NCBI RefSeq assembly: GCF_000196795.1
Contig: NC_014259.1
Span: 682,001-746,000 of the forward strand
Direction: 5' to 3'
Source of the DNA: Acinetobacter oleivorans DR1
Lineage (GTDB): Bacteria > Pseudomonadota > Gammaproteobacteria > Pseudomonadales > Moraxellaceae
DNA length: 64,000 nucleotides
Position 1 is the first letter of the stretch, and each line of letters starts with the position of its first letter. Shown piece by piece: positions 42,688-51,374 of this stretch. The notes below the pieces were generated by a model. That model made no database searches. It was given only the letters and a program-made list of their open reading frames with translations, and was not told where the DNA came from. The position numbers and the translations under genes are program-made.

Positions 42688-43686
42688 ATGACCCTTCCCA
42701 AAACCATGAAAATTATTGAAATTACGGCTCCTGGTGGACCTGAGGTTCTAAAAGTTCAAGATGCTAGTCTTCCAGTACCTCAAGCAGATGAAGTCTTAAT
42801 TGAGGTAAAGGCTGCTGGAATTAACCGTCCTGACGTTTTACAGCGTATGGGTTTATATCCAATGCCTAAAGGTGTTACTCAAATACCGGGACTTGAAGTC
42901 GCTGGTGTCGTGGTTGCTGTGGGTGAACAAGTAGATCAATTCAAGGTTGGTGATAAAGTTTGTGCCCTAACAAATGGCGGTGGTTATGCAGAATATTGTG
43001 CGGTAACTGCAACTCAAGTATTGCCAATACCTGAAAATTTATCTTTTACTCAAGCTGCTGCGATTCCAGAAACATTTTTTACGGTTTGGGCAAACCTATT
43101 TGATATTGGCCGTTTAAAGAAAGATGAAACCGCACTGATTCATGGTGGGGCAAGTGGTATTGGAACTACAGCTTTAGCGATTTGCCAAGCTTTAGGAATT
43201 AGAACTTTTGCGACCGTTGGTAGTGAAGATAAAGTTGAAGCACTCTCTAGTTTCACCACAGCAATTAACTATAAAACCCAAGATTTTGAGCAAGAAATTT
43301 TGAAACATACTCAAAATCAAGGTGTTGATGTTATTTTGGATATTGTGGGTGGTTCTTATTTCACGAAAAATTTAAATCTATTAAAACGTGATGGCCGACT
43401 TGTCATTATTGGTTTTATGGGTGGTCGAATCGCAAAAGAATTTGATTTACAAAAACTGATTTTAAAACGTGCCACAATTACGGGTTCAACGATGCGAGCA
43501 CGTAATAGCCAAGAAAAAGCCGAGATTGCACAATCTTTGCATGAGCATGTATGGCCGCTCTTGGCACAAGGTAAATGTTTACCGCAAATCTATAAAACGT
43601 ATGCTTTTTCAGATGTACAAAGTGCTCACGCATGTATGGAACAAGGTGATCATATTGGAAAGATCGTTTTAGAAATGAATGCATAA
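42688..43686 (+). CDS. NAD(P)H-quinone oxidoreductase, zinc-free MDR family (PIG3/QorA-like)
   Basis: From the ATG at 42688, with GGAG seven bases upstream, the protein has 332 residues. GroES-like domain (ITAPGGPEVLKVQDA, AAGINRPDVLQRMGLYP, PGLEVAGVV) and Rossmann domain (LIHGGASGIGTTALAICQAL). Zinc ligands are absent and the quinone-oxidoreductase pattern is clear. It reduces quinones or enones with NADPH. Downstream of the AraC regulator and upstream of hchA on the same strand; a hairpin separates it from hchA. A 53-bp degenerate copy of its internal part lies at 44923-44975. Confidence 0.9.
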   Translation: MTLPKTMKIIEITAPGGPEVLKVQDASLPVPQADEVLIEVKAAGINRPDVLQRMGLYPMPKGVTQIPGLEVAGVVVAVGEQVDQFKVGDKVCALTNGGGYAEYCAVTATQVLPIPENLSFTQAAAIPETFFTVWANLFDIGRLKKDETALIHGGASGIGTTALAICQALGIRTFATVGSEDKVEALSSFTTAINYKTQDFEQEILKHTQNQGVDVILDIVGGSYFTKNLNLLKRDGRLVIIGFMGGRIAKEFDLQKLILKRATITGSTMRARNSQEKAEIAQSLHEHVWPLLAQGKCLPQIYKTYAFSDVQSAHACMEQGDHIGKIVLEMNA

Positions 43687-43702
43687 CGCTGTAATCATTA
43701 AC

Positions 43703-43741
43703 GTTTGGGTGAACGACAGGTTCGCCTAAACTATACTTTTT
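43703..43741 (+). terminator. Probable terminator after the quinone oxidoreductase gene
   Basis: GTTTGGGTGAAC - GACAG - GTTCGCCTAAAC, a 12-bp stem with two G-U wobbles, followed by TATACTTTTT. Confidence 0.6.
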
Positions 43742-43894
43742 AATTCTAGACTCTGCCTATTTCTCTATAAAAATTGCCAAATTCTATTGGCAGATTGCAC
43801 CAGCTCCATAACTTCACCTATAAATTGAGTAAGAAATAACAATTGGTTCCTACTTTATTATTTCTTTCCATACTGATGAAAAAGGATAGTAACA

Positions 43895-44770
43895 ATGAAT
43901 ACCGCAAATATTGATGATAAAAATCCTACTCCAGATTTGGCTGAAGATAATGCCTTTTTCCCATCACCTTATTCACTGAGTCAATATACTGCTCCTAAAA
44001 CCGATTACGACGGCACGACTTATTCAACGCCGTATGCGGGTAATAAAAAAGTTTTAATGATTGCAACTGATGAGCGTTACATCCAGATGCAAAACGGTAA
44101 GTTCTTTTCAACAGGTAACCACCCTGTAGAAATGCTTTTACCGATGTTTCATTTAGATAATGCTGGCTTTGAAATTGATGTTGCGACACTTTCTGGAAAC
44201 CCTGCCAAACTTGAAATGTGGGCAATGCCAAAGCAAGAACAAGTTGTATTAGATACCTTTCAGAAATATGCAGACAAATTAAAAAATCCATTAAAGCTAA
44301 CTGATATTTTAGAAAACGCAGTGGGGGAAAATTCACCATATGCGGCTGTATTTATTCCGGGTGGGCATGGCGTATTAGCTAAAATTCCACATAGCCTTGA
44401 GGTGAAAAAAGTTCTTAAATGGGCGGTTGAACAAGATAAATTTATTATTACTTTATGTCATGGTCCAGCTTCATTACTGGCTGCGGCAGTAGATGAACAA
44501 CCAGAAAACTATATTTTTAAAGGCTATCAAATTTGTGTATTCCCTGATTCATTAGATAAGGGCGCAAATATTGATATTGGTTATATGCCCGGGGCTTTAC
44601 CTTGGCTAGTAGGTGAAAACCTTGAAAAACTCGGTGTAGAAATTTTAAATAAGGGCATTACAGGTCAATGTCATAGAGACCGTAAATTGCTAACTGGTGA
44701 TAGTCCGCTTGCTTCTAATAATTTAGGAAAACTTGCAGCTGAAACATTGTTGGCTGAAGTGAAGGATTAA
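43895..44770 (+). CDS. hchA: Hsp31-type glyoxalase III / protein deglycase
   Basis: A 291-residue DJ-1 superfamily protein of the HchA subgroup. The active site is complete: Glu79 (GNHPVEMLLP), Cys188-His189 in FIITLCHGPASLLAAA, with AVFIPGGHGVL (about 151-161) forming the adjacent loop. E. coli HchA detoxifies methylglyoxal and acts as a chaperone under heat or acid stress. RBS AAGGAT is well placed. Its location after a quinone oxidoreductase and an AraC regulator suits a reactive-carbonyl response. Confidence 0.9.
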   Translation: MNTANIDDKNPTPDLAEDNAFFPSPYSLSQYTAPKTDYDGTTYSTPYAGNKKVLMIATDERYIQMQNGKFFSTGNHPVEMLLPMFHLDNAGFEIDVATLSGNPAKLEMWAMPKQEQVVLDTFQKYADKLKNPLKLTDILENAVGENSPYAAVFIPGGHGVLAKIPHSLEVKKVLKWAVEQDKFIITLCHGPASLLAAAVDEQPENYIFKGYQICVFPDSLDKGANIDIGYMPGALPWLVGENLEKLGVEILNKGITGQCHRDRKLLTGDSPLASNNLGKLAAETLLAEVKD

Positions 44771-44783
44771 GAGGTGAAATATG

Positions 44784-44856
44784 TGCGCCCTGCGGGACTC
44801 GAACCCACGTCGGTCGCTTAGGAGGCAACTGCTCTATCCAGTTAAGCTAAGGGCGC
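44784..44856 (-). tRNA. tRNA-Arg (CCT)
   Basis: Minus-strand cloverleaf: acceptor GCGCCCT/AGGGCGC, anticodon stem GTTGC/GCGAC with loop CTCCTAA giving anticodon CCT (reads AGG), T-loop TTCGAGT. Discriminator A is followed by CAT, not CCA, so the 3' CCA is not encoded, unlike the six tRNAs at 2577-3294. It must be added by tRNA nucleotidyltransferase. Confidence 0.95.
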
Positions 44857-44876
44857 ATAATTTTATGATTATAAAC

Positions 44877-44908
44877 AAAAAAGCTATTGCGAAGGCAATG
44901 GCTTTTTT
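44877..44908. terminator. Hairpin terminator beyond hchA and tRNA-Arg
   Basis: AAAAAAGCTATTGC - GAAG - GCAATGGCTTTTTT, a 14-bp stem with one wobble and T runs on both strands. It stops plus-strand transcription from hchA and lies upstream of the minus-strand tRNA-Arg. Confidence 0.8.
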
Positions 44909-44922
44909 ACATTTTAGTTATT

Positions 44923-44975
44923 AAAACTTTTGCGATAGTGGGCAATAAAGATAAAGTTGAACCATTCAACAGTTT
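44923..44975 (+). pseudogene. Relic fragment of a second quinone oxidoreductase gene
   Basis: Forty-one of 53 bases match 43201-43253 inside the intact quinone oxidoreductase gene, without gaps and in the same codon frame. Conceptual translation KTFAIVGNKDKVEPFNSL parallels RTFATVGSEDKVEALSSF of the intact protein (after the Rossmann core). Flanking sequence shows no further similarity by eye. It looks like the last recognisable piece of a decayed paralogue or an old partial duplication. Confidence 0.6.
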
Positions 44976-45166
44976 GGAACACTTATGTCTTGTAGAAAAA
45001 CAGTTTAGAAAGCTAAAAAATCACAAAAAATTCATGTTGATCTTTCTATGATCTGAAGCAAAACACGAAAAGGTTTAAGGCAAGCAATCAGGTAAGTGAA
45101 GTTATTCCTAGAAGGTTGTTTGTTAAAAATCAGATTTGGCTATCGTATAATTCAAAAGGGCATAAC

Positions 45167-45421
45167 ATGAAAAAAGTTGATGAACAGGACTTATCTAGAA
45201 TTATTGAAATGGCATGGGAAGATCGCACTCCATTTGAAGCAATTGAGCGAGAATATGGCTTAAGTGAAAGTGAAGTTATTCGTTTAATGAGATACAACCT
45301 GAAAACCAATAGTTTTAAACTCTGGCGCAAACGTATGGCAGGGCGTAAAACTAAGCATCAACAATTACGTTCGCCAGAAATTGAACGAGCTTACTGTTCG
45401 CGTCAGTATAAATATGCATAA
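45167..45421 (+). CDS. DUF2805 / TIGR03643 family small protein
   Basis: From the ATG at 45167, preceded by AAAGGG, the protein has 84 residues. It matches, from memory, the DUF2805 family: LSRIIEMAWEDRTPFEAIE, then GLSESEVIRLMR, WRKRMAGRKTKH and a C-terminal RQYKYA. The first half resembles a helix-turn-helix; the basic second half suggests nucleic acid binding. Function unknown. The longer ORF from 45116 uses a TTG start without RBS. Confidence 0.85.
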   Translation: MKKVDEQDLSRIIEMAWEDRTPFEAIEREYGLSESEVIRLMRYNLKTNSFKLWRKRMAGRKTKHQQLRSPEIERAYCSRQYKYA

Positions 45422-45480
45422 CATCTAATTTTATTGTCGATGAAATTTTAATTTTATAGCGCTTAATTTTCTGATTATGA

Positions 45481-45516
45481 ACTAAAAAGCCCCTATCGAA
45501 ATAGGGGCTTTTTAGT
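45481..45516. terminator. Bidirectional terminator
   Basis: A perfect 16-bp stem ACTAAAAAGCCCCTAT / ATAGGGGCTTTTTAGT with a CGAA loop, between the DUF2805 gene and the convergent amino acid permease. Confidence 0.92.
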
Positions 45517-45537
45517 GTTTAGGTACGAAATATAATA

Positions 45538-46893
45538 TTATTGTTTTTTAGAATTCAATAATTTAAATAGTACAAACATGAGAACAATCCAGATAGGAAT
45601 CATCATCACAGATTCTTTGAACCCTTGGCTCCACATAATGTAGAGAACAACCGCAATAAAGCCTAAAACCAAATAGTTGCTAAATGGTGCCCAAAGTGCA
45701 GGGAAGTGAGTTGTTTCACCTTTTGCCTTCATTGCTGATCTAAATTTGAGGTGAGTCAAACTAATCATTGCCCAGTTCAATACTAATGCACCAACAACGA
45801 TATACATTAAGTGACTTAATGCATCTTCGGGTACAAAGTAGTTCAACAGTACACAACCAAAAATTAATAATGCAGAAAGTAATACGGCTGGAACAGGTAC
45901 ACCTTGTTTGTTTACTTTTTTGAAAACTTTTGGAGCATTACCTTGTTGAGCTAGACCGTATAACATACGGCTGTTTGCAAACATACCACTGTTATAAACA
46001 GATAAAGCAGCAGTTAAAATAATAAAGTTAAGAAGATGCGCAGCCCAACCAATTCCCATTTGGCTAAAAATCATGACGAATGGGCTTTTGTCGAGGCCAC
46101 CAAGATCTAACTGGTTCCATGGCACTAATGAAAGCAAAATGGTTAGTGAACCGATATAGAAAATCAATATACGGAAAACAACTTGGTTGATTGCTTTTGG
46201 AATGGTTTTTTTCGGATCTTTTGCTTCTGCTGCTGCCATACCAATTAGCTCAATGCCGCCAAAGGCGAACATTAAGAAAGCTAACATATAGAACAGACCA
46301 CTAAAGCCATTTGGAAAAAATCCACCATGTGTCCACAGGTTACTAAATGAAATGCTTGAACCCGCATCTGCTGTAAACAACAAATAAAGCCCAAAAATAA
46401 TCATCGAGATGACCGCAGTTACTTTAATAATGGCGAGCCAAAATTCAGATTCACCATAAAACTTAACATTGGTTAAGTTTACGGCTGTAATAACGACAAA
46501 GAAAAATAAGACAGAAGTCCACGCTGGAATATGAGGCCACCAATAATTAATATATTTGGCAACAGCGGTGAGTTCACTCATCGCAACCAGAACATAGAGT
46601 ATCCAATAATTCCATCCAGCTAAAAATCCGGGAAATTTCCCCCAATATTTATAAGCAAAATGGCTGAACGATCCTGCAACAGGTTCTTCAACAATCATTT
46701 CTCCCAAGTGGCGCATAATCAAAAACGCGATTAAGCCACCAATGGCATATCCTAAAATAATGGATGGTCCCGCAGATTGAATCACTTGCGCCGAGCCTAA
46801 AAATAATCCGGTACCAATTGCTCCACCCATAGCAATTAATTGGATATGTCGATTTTTTAGTCCTCGTTGCAGTGTAGAAGATTCGTTGGTCAA
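45538..46893 (-). CDS. aroP: Aromatic amino acid permease (AroP/PheP-like, AAT family)
   Basis: A 451-residue APC-superfamily symporter with twelve helices. LKNRHIQLIAMGGAIGTGLF, EEPVAGSFSHFAYKYWG, GWNYWILYVLVAMSELTAV and LSVYNSGMFANSRMLYGLAQ closely follow E. coli AroP/PheP. It imports phenylalanine, tyrosine or tryptophan with protons. Phe, Tyr and Trp preference cannot be read, so the symbol is by nearest recalled relative. Divergent from prpF. Confidence 0.85.
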   Translation of the reverse strand: MTNESSTLQRGLKNRHIQLIAMGGAIGTGLFLGSAQVIQSAGPSIILGYAIGGLIAFLIMRHLGEMIVEEPVAGSFSHFAYKYWGKFPGFLAGWNYWILYVLVAMSELTAVAKYINYWWPHIPAWTSVLFFFVVITAVNLTNVKFYGESEFWLAIIKVTAVISMIIFGLYLLFTADAGSSISFSNLWTHGGFFPNGFSGLFYMLAFLMFAFGGIELIGMAAAEAKDPKKTIPKAINQVVFRILIFYIGSLTILLSLVPWNQLDLGGLDKSPFVMIFSQMGIGWAAHLLNFIILTAALSVYNSGMFANSRMLYGLAQQGNAPKVFKKVNKQGVPVPAVLLSALLIFGCVLLNYFVPEDALSHLMYIVVGALVLNWAMISLTHLKFRSAMKAKGETTHFPALWAPFSNYLVLGFIAVVLYIMWSQGFKESVMMIPIWIVLMFVLFKLLNSKKQ

Positions 46894-47271
46894 AGGTCTT
46901 CACTCACAATGAATAAGTAAATTATTCTAATAGATGGAGTTATTTTAGCCTAGACTACAAATTAATAAGCTGTGACTGAAAAGTAATATTAAAATATATT
47001 TAAAATCATCGGCTTACTTTTAATATTTCAATATGGAGTGAAAAGTGATCTAAAAAATATAATTTCATATAGACTTTTTTTCATAGATTTTGCTTAGATT
47101 AAGTCATTGCAAGCATATTGCTAAATTCTCAAAATATGCTCGCGTCAATACGATTGATGTATAAAGCAGATCGCTATCTCTTGGCCTTAAAACAATTTAA
47201 GATGCAGAGAAGGGTAAACAAGAATGCTTGTTTTGATATAGAAGAACATAATAGTAAGGATAACAGTTGAT
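46894..47271. other. Intergenic region between aroP and prpF
   Basis: About 380 bp with divergent promoters and no supported gene. It contains inverted repeats AGCATATT (47112-47119) / AATATGCT (47133-47140) and AAACAAG-AATG-CTTGTTT (47216-47233), the latter in the probable prpF leader. Confidence 0.5.
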
Positions 47272-48459
47272 ATGAGCTCAGTACCGCAAATTAAAATTCC
47301 AGCAACTTATATGCGTGGTGGAACCAGTAAAGGTGTCTTTTTTAAGCTTGATGATTTGCCGGAAAAAGCCCAAGTTGCAGGACAAGCAAGAGATCAGCTC
47401 TTACTACGTGTAATTGGTAGCCCAGACCCCTATGGAAAACAAATTGATGGGATGGGCGGAGCCACTTCAAGTACCAGTAAAACTGTTATTTTGGCTAAAA
47501 GTACTCAGCCAGATCATGATGTTGATTATTTGTTTGGTCAGGTTTCAATTGATCAAGCTTTTGTAGACTGGAGTGGTAACTGCGGTAATTTAACCGCTGC
47601 TGTTGGCTCTTTTGCGATTTCAAATGGCTTGGTTGATGCAGATCGTATTCCAGAAAATGGTCTATGCACGGTTCGAATCTGGCAAAAAAATATTCAAAAA
47701 ACCATTATTGCGCATGTGCCTATCACCAATGATCAAGTTCAAGAAACTGGTGATTTCGAACTTGATGGAGTGACGTTTCCTGCTGCTGAAGTTCAAATTG
47801 AGTTTTTAGATCCAGCCGATGATGGCGAAGAAGGCGGTGATATGTTCCCTACAGGGAATGTCGTTGATGAATTAGATGTTCCTGATATTGGTCGTTTCCA
47901 AGCGACTTTTATTAATGCCGGAATTCCAACCATTTTCTTAAATGCAGAAGATTTGGGTTACCAAGGTACAGAGCTGCAAGATCATATTAATAGTGATGCA
48001 ACTGCGCTGGCACGTTTTGAAAAAATTCGTGCGTATGGTGCGGTACAGATGGGCCTAATTAAAGATATTTCAGAAGCGGCTGCACGTCAGCACACACCAA
48101 AAATTGCTTTTGTTTCTAAACCGAAAAACTACATCGCTTCAAGTGGTAAGTCAGTTTCAGAGAGTGATGTCGATTTACTGGTTCGTGCTTTGTCGATGGG
48201 TAAATTGCACCATGCAATGATGGGAACAGCAGCTGTTGCGATTGGCACTGCGGCTGCCATTCCGGGAACGTTAGTAAACCTTGCGGCTGGCGGCGGCGAA
48301 CGTGAAGCAGTACGTTTTGGTCATCCATCTGGAACATTACGTGTTGGTGCTCAAGCGGAACTTATTAACGATCAATGGGTCGTGAAAAAAGCCATTATGA
48401 GCCGTAGTGCACGTGTGTTAATGGAAGGCTGGGTACGCGTCCCAGGTGACAGCTTCTAA
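47272..48459 (+). CDS. prpF: 2-methylaconitate isomerase PrpF family protein
   Basis: A 395-residue protein of the PrpF (diaminopimelate-epimerase-like) fold. N-terminal IPATYMRGGTSKGVFFK, IDGMGGATSSTSKTVIL, DWSGNCGNLTAAVGSFAI and C-terminal AVRFGHPSGTLRVGA are typical. In the methylcitrate cycle it works with AcnD to isomerise 2-methylaconitate during propionate use. Here no acnD, prpB or prpC is adjacent, so it may be an extra paralogue with another substrate (for example a different aconitate-type acid) or a displaced prpF. Confidence 0.85.
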   Translation: MSSVPQIKIPATYMRGGTSKGVFFKLDDLPEKAQVAGQARDQLLLRVIGSPDPYGKQIDGMGGATSSTSKTVILAKSTQPDHDVDYLFGQVSIDQAFVDWSGNCGNLTAAVGSFAISNGLVDADRIPENGLCTVRIWQKNIQKTIIAHVPITNDQVQETGDFELDGVTFPAAEVQIEFLDPADDGEEGGDMFPTGNVVDELDVPDIGRFQATFINAGIPTIFLNAEDLGYQGTELQDHINSDATALARFEKIRAYGAVQMGLIKDISEAAARQHTPKIAFVSKPKNYIASSGKSVSESDVDLLVRALSMGKLHHAMMGTAAVAIGTAAAIPGTLVNLAAGGGEREAVRFGHPSGTLRVGAQAELINDQWVVKKAIMSRSARVLMEGWVRVPGDSF

Positions 48460-48474
48460 AAGTCATTAAGTAAG

Positions 48475-48506
48475 AAAAAGCCTCTCAATCATGTAGAGGC
48501 TTTTTT
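48475..48506 (+). terminator. Rho-independent terminator of prpF
   Basis: AAAAAGCCTCT - CAATCATGT - AGAGGCTTTTTT. Confidence 0.88.
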
Positions 48507-48621
48507 ACAGTTGCCTTCAAAAACTCATCACCCACTTTTCACAGTGAATCGTGTATGATGTAGCGCATGAATGCTTCATTACATTCAATAAAATTTCTCT
48601 ACTGATTTTATCGAGGCGACT

Positions 48622-49533
48622 GTGTCATCACTCTCTCAAGTTAATGCGGATGTTTTAAAACAAGCTCAACAACGTATTCAACAAGATTTATTGACGACAC
48701 TGGCCGCGTTCTCAATTCCAGAGCCTTTAAAAAGTGCAGTACATCATGCAGTCATGCTTGGTGGAAAACGTGTGCGTCCGGCTTTGTGTTATGCCACAGC
48801 TTCTTTACAGCCTAATCCAAATTTTGCTGCGGCTCGTCGTGCTGCGGTTGCTGTAGAGTTAATTCATTGTTATTCGCTAGCGCACGATGACTTGCCTTGT
48901 ATGGATAATGATTTACTGCGCCGTGGTCAGCCGACATGTCATGTTGCATTTGGTGAAGATACTGCTTTACTCGCAGGCGATATTTTACAATCAATGGCTT
49001 TTGAAGTTTTAGGTAGTCGTTTGTTCGATGAACAAGGGCAGGGTACCGATGCTGCAATTGTATTAAAACAAATTCAGATTTTAGCAACAGCCACTTCTAA
49101 AATGGTTTGTGGACAGGTGTTAGACCTACAAGCTGAAGCTAAACAAATTGCTCAAGACGAACTTGAAAATATTCATCGTAATAAAACTGGTGCGCTTATT
49201 CAGGCTGCAATTATGATGGGTGCAGTCACTATCTTTTCTGGAACAGATCAAGCAATTCCAAAATTGCGCCAATATGGGCAGACCATTGGACTGGCTTTTC
49301 AAGTATTAGACGATATTCTCGATATTACTTCGAGTACCGAAGCTTTGGGCAAAACTGCTGGTAAAGATGAGCAAGTTCAAAAATCGACGTACCCAGCTTT
49401 AATGGGGCTTGAGCAAGCACAGATTTATGCTAAAGAATTGCATGATCAAGCTTTTGAAGCTTTAGCTTATTTTGGTGACAATGCAAAAGAGTTAGTTGAG
49501 ATTTCACAATTCCTTTTAGCACGTACCAACTAA
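48622..49533 (+). CDS. ispA: (2E,6E)-farnesyl diphosphate synthase
   Basis: A 303-residue trans-prenyl diphosphate synthase with GTG start. First Asp-rich motif DDLPCMDND (from residue 89), GGKRVRP (47-53), second Asp-rich motif DDILD (about 232) and KS near the C-terminus. The residues before the first motif and the two-residue insertion (PC) are of the bacterial IspA type, making C15 farnesyl diphosphate for undecaprenol and quinones. Preceded by a terminator, so independently transcribed. Confidence 0.93.
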   Translation: MSSLSQVNADVLKQAQQRIQQDLLTTLAAFSIPEPLKSAVHHAVMLGGKRVRPALCYATASLQPNPNFAAARRAAVAVELIHCYSLAHDDLPCMDNDLLRRGQPTCHVAFGEDTALLAGDILQSMAFEVLGSRLFDEQGQGTDAAIVLKQIQILATATSKMVCGQVLDLQAEAKQIAQDELENIHRNKTGALIQAAIMMGAVTIFSGTDQAIPKLRQYGQTIGLAFQVLDDILDITSSTEALGKTAGKDEQVQKSTYPALMGLEQAQIYAKELHDQAFEALAYFGDNAKELVEISQFLLARTN

Positions 49534-49592
49534 GAAAAAATTAAATCAATAATCCTGCTTATATTCATGTGAAATGGATAAGGGAGAAGAGA

Positions 49593-49961
49593 ATGAATGG
49601 TGAACAACTCCATCAAAAAGCAATTGAAATTGCACATAATCTTCCTTTTAGCCAACACGTTCATCCATTTGGACCTGACTATGAAGTTTTTAAAATTTTA
49701 GAAAAAATATTCATGCTCACAGCGGACGTAGCTGGTGTCAAAATGATTAATCTCAAATGTGACCCTTATAAAAGTCAGGAATATCAGGAGCTCTATTCAT
49801 TTATTATTCCTGGTTACCACATGAATAAAAAGCACTGGATTTCCATTACTCCGCATAAAAACTTAACTCGTGATTTACTTCAAGACTTGATTCGCGACTC
49901 TTATGACTTGGTCGTAAAAAAACTACCTTTGAAAGATCAAAAAAGATTAAACAACCAATAA
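49593..49961 (+). CDS. MmcQ/YjbR family protein
   Basis: From the ATG at 49593, with GGGAG seven bases upstream, the protein has 122 residues. Order of elements (PFGPDYEVFKILEKIFML, INLKCDPYKSQEYQELY, GYHMNKKHWISITP, LIRDSYDLVVKKLP) follows the YjbR/MmcQ CyaY-like fold, a small DNA-binding protein family of unknown role. A GTG at 49569 is in frame but would place the RBS inside the coding region. Downstream of ispA and possibly co-transcribed. Confidence 0.85.
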   Translation: MNGEQLHQKAIEIAHNLPFSQHVHPFGPDYEVFKILEKIFMLTADVAGVKMINLKCDPYKSQEYQELYSFIIPGYHMNKKHWISITPHKNLTRDLLQDLIRDSYDLVVKKLPLKDQKRLNNQ

Positions 49962-49971
49962 TACTCAATAT

Positions 49972-50000
49972 AAAACGGCGACATGATTGTCGCCGTTTTT
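49972..50000. terminator. Bidirectional terminator
   Basis: AAAACGGCGAC - ATGATT - GTCGCCGTTTTT, between the YjbR-like gene and the convergent SPFH gene. Confidence 0.9.
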
Positions 50001-50029
50001 ATTTCAATGACTTATTTCAAGCAATTAAA

Positions 50030-50884
50030 TTAATTATGCTTTCCCATAATGCCACGAATTGTATTTAAAACATCGGCAGGTAAAACTACGGTTTTAGCAT
50101 TGCTTGATTTAGCCATATCTTGCATCGATTTAATGTACTGCTCACCTAGCAAGTAAGCCACTGGGGTTTCTTTATCACCAACTGCACTTGTTACCATTTC
50201 AATCGCTTTTTGCGAAGCTTCAGCTAAAACAACTTGTGCTTCTGCATCACGACGAGATGCTTCTAAGCGACCGTCAGCTTCTAAAATGGCAGCTTGTTTT
50301 TCACCATCTGCTCTCGTTACTGTAGCACGACGTTGACGTTCTGCCGCAGCTTGAGCTTCCATGGCAGCTTGCATTGTTGTAGATGGCTGAATATCTTGAA
50401 TCTCAACCGTTTTTAAGGTGATACCCCAATCCGAAATATCATCAGAAATTGCAGCTTTCAACTTAGCCTTAATATGATCACGTGAAGACAATGCATCATC
50501 TAGATCCATTTCACCGACAATAGAACGCAGTGAGGTTTGTACAAGGTTTTGAATCGCCCATGTATAGTTTTCAATACCGTAAACTGCTTTTTCTGGTGTG
50601 GTTAAATTGATATATGCCACAGCATTCATAAGTAATACAGCATTGTCACGTGTAATCACTTCTTGTGATGGAATATCTAACACAATGTCTTTCGTGGTAA
50701 TTTTATAAGCGACATCATCGATGTAGGGGATTACAAAATTAAGTCCCGGATTAAGGGTGGTGTGATATTTACCTAAACGTTGGACAATCCATTTGTAGCC
50801 CTGAGGAACAATACGAACCCCTTTAAAAATGGTAATAGCCACAAAAGCCAAAAAGGCTAAAACAATAATAGTACCGACTGGCAT
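50030..50884 (-). CDS. SPFH/stomatin-like membrane protease regulator (QmcA-like)
   Basis: A 284-residue protein: one N-terminal membrane helix (about residues 3-19), SPFH domain (RIVPQGYKWIVQRLGKYHTT, GLNFVIPYIDDV, EVITRDNAVLLMNAVAY) and a coiled-coil tail rich in Ala and Glu (about 185-240). Similar to E. coli QmcA, which forms oligomeric membrane cages around FtsH-like proteases. It follows the NfeD gene by 28 bp on the same strand, the classical partner arrangement. Confidence 0.9.
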   Translation of the reverse strand: MPVGTIIVLAFLAFVAITIFKGVRIVPQGYKWIVQRLGKYHTTLNPGLNFVIPYIDDVAYKITTKDIVLDIPSQEVITRDNAVLLMNAVAYINLTTPEKAVYGIENYTWAIQNLVQTSLRSIVGEMDLDDALSSRDHIKAKLKAAISDDISDWGITLKTVEIQDIQPSTTMQAAMEAQAAAERQRRATVTRADGEKQAAILEADGRLEASRRDAEAQVVLAEASQKAIEMVTSAVGDKETPVAYLLGEQYIKSMQDMAKSSNAKTVVLPADVLNTIRGIMGKHN

Positions 50885-50912
50885 GAAAATACCCTCTCTT
50901 TATCTTTAATGT

Positions 50913-51374
50913 TTATGAAGTACCATGGGTTTGAACAATTAAGTCATTACCCGAAATATCAATAACTCTAACACGATCGCCTACTTTAACAGGAGTAGTG
51001 CTCCGACAATTCCACTCATCGGCCCCTAAAATAGGCATTGGAAAGCGAACAATAATTTGATCATGGTCTAGACCGGTTTGAATCACCATTCCAATTTGAC
51101 CAATCGTTGCTTCACGGGGCAGTCCCGCTTTCGTTTTATCAATTGATAAGGGTTTAATAAATTTGAACCAAAGAATGGTGCATAGCACGGATAGTATTAT
51201 CCACAATACAATTTGTGTTGTGAGGCTAATATCTGGAAATAGCCAATAGAGAATGCACACCATAATGGCGGCAATACCAAACCAGAGTGCGGCAAAGGCA
51301 GGTAGAATCAGTTCAGAAAGAATAAGTAAGATACCCAATACAAACCAGTGCCAAGGTTGTACAACAAACTCCAT
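50913..51374 (-). CDS. NfeD family membrane protein
   Basis: A 153-residue protein with three to four helices in the first 75 residues (GILLILSELILPAFAALWFG) and a C-terminal OB-fold (about 95-150; GLPREATIGQIGMVI, GADEWNCRSTTPVKVGDRV). This short NfeD1b form associates with an SPFH partner, here encoded immediately downstream. First gene of a two-gene operon. Confidence 0.9.
   Translation of the reverse strand: MEFVVQPWHWFVLGILLILSELILPAFAALWFGIAAIMVCILYWLFPDISLTTQIVLWIILSVLCTILWFKFIKPLSIDKTKAGLPREATIGQIGMVIQTGLDHDQIIVRFPMPILGADEWNCRSTTPVKVGDRVRVIDISGNDLIVQTHGTS

Noticed and set aside
43995..44339. 114-codon minus-strand ORF opposite hchA
   Set aside because: Antisense to a gene with intact active site; composition not protein-like.
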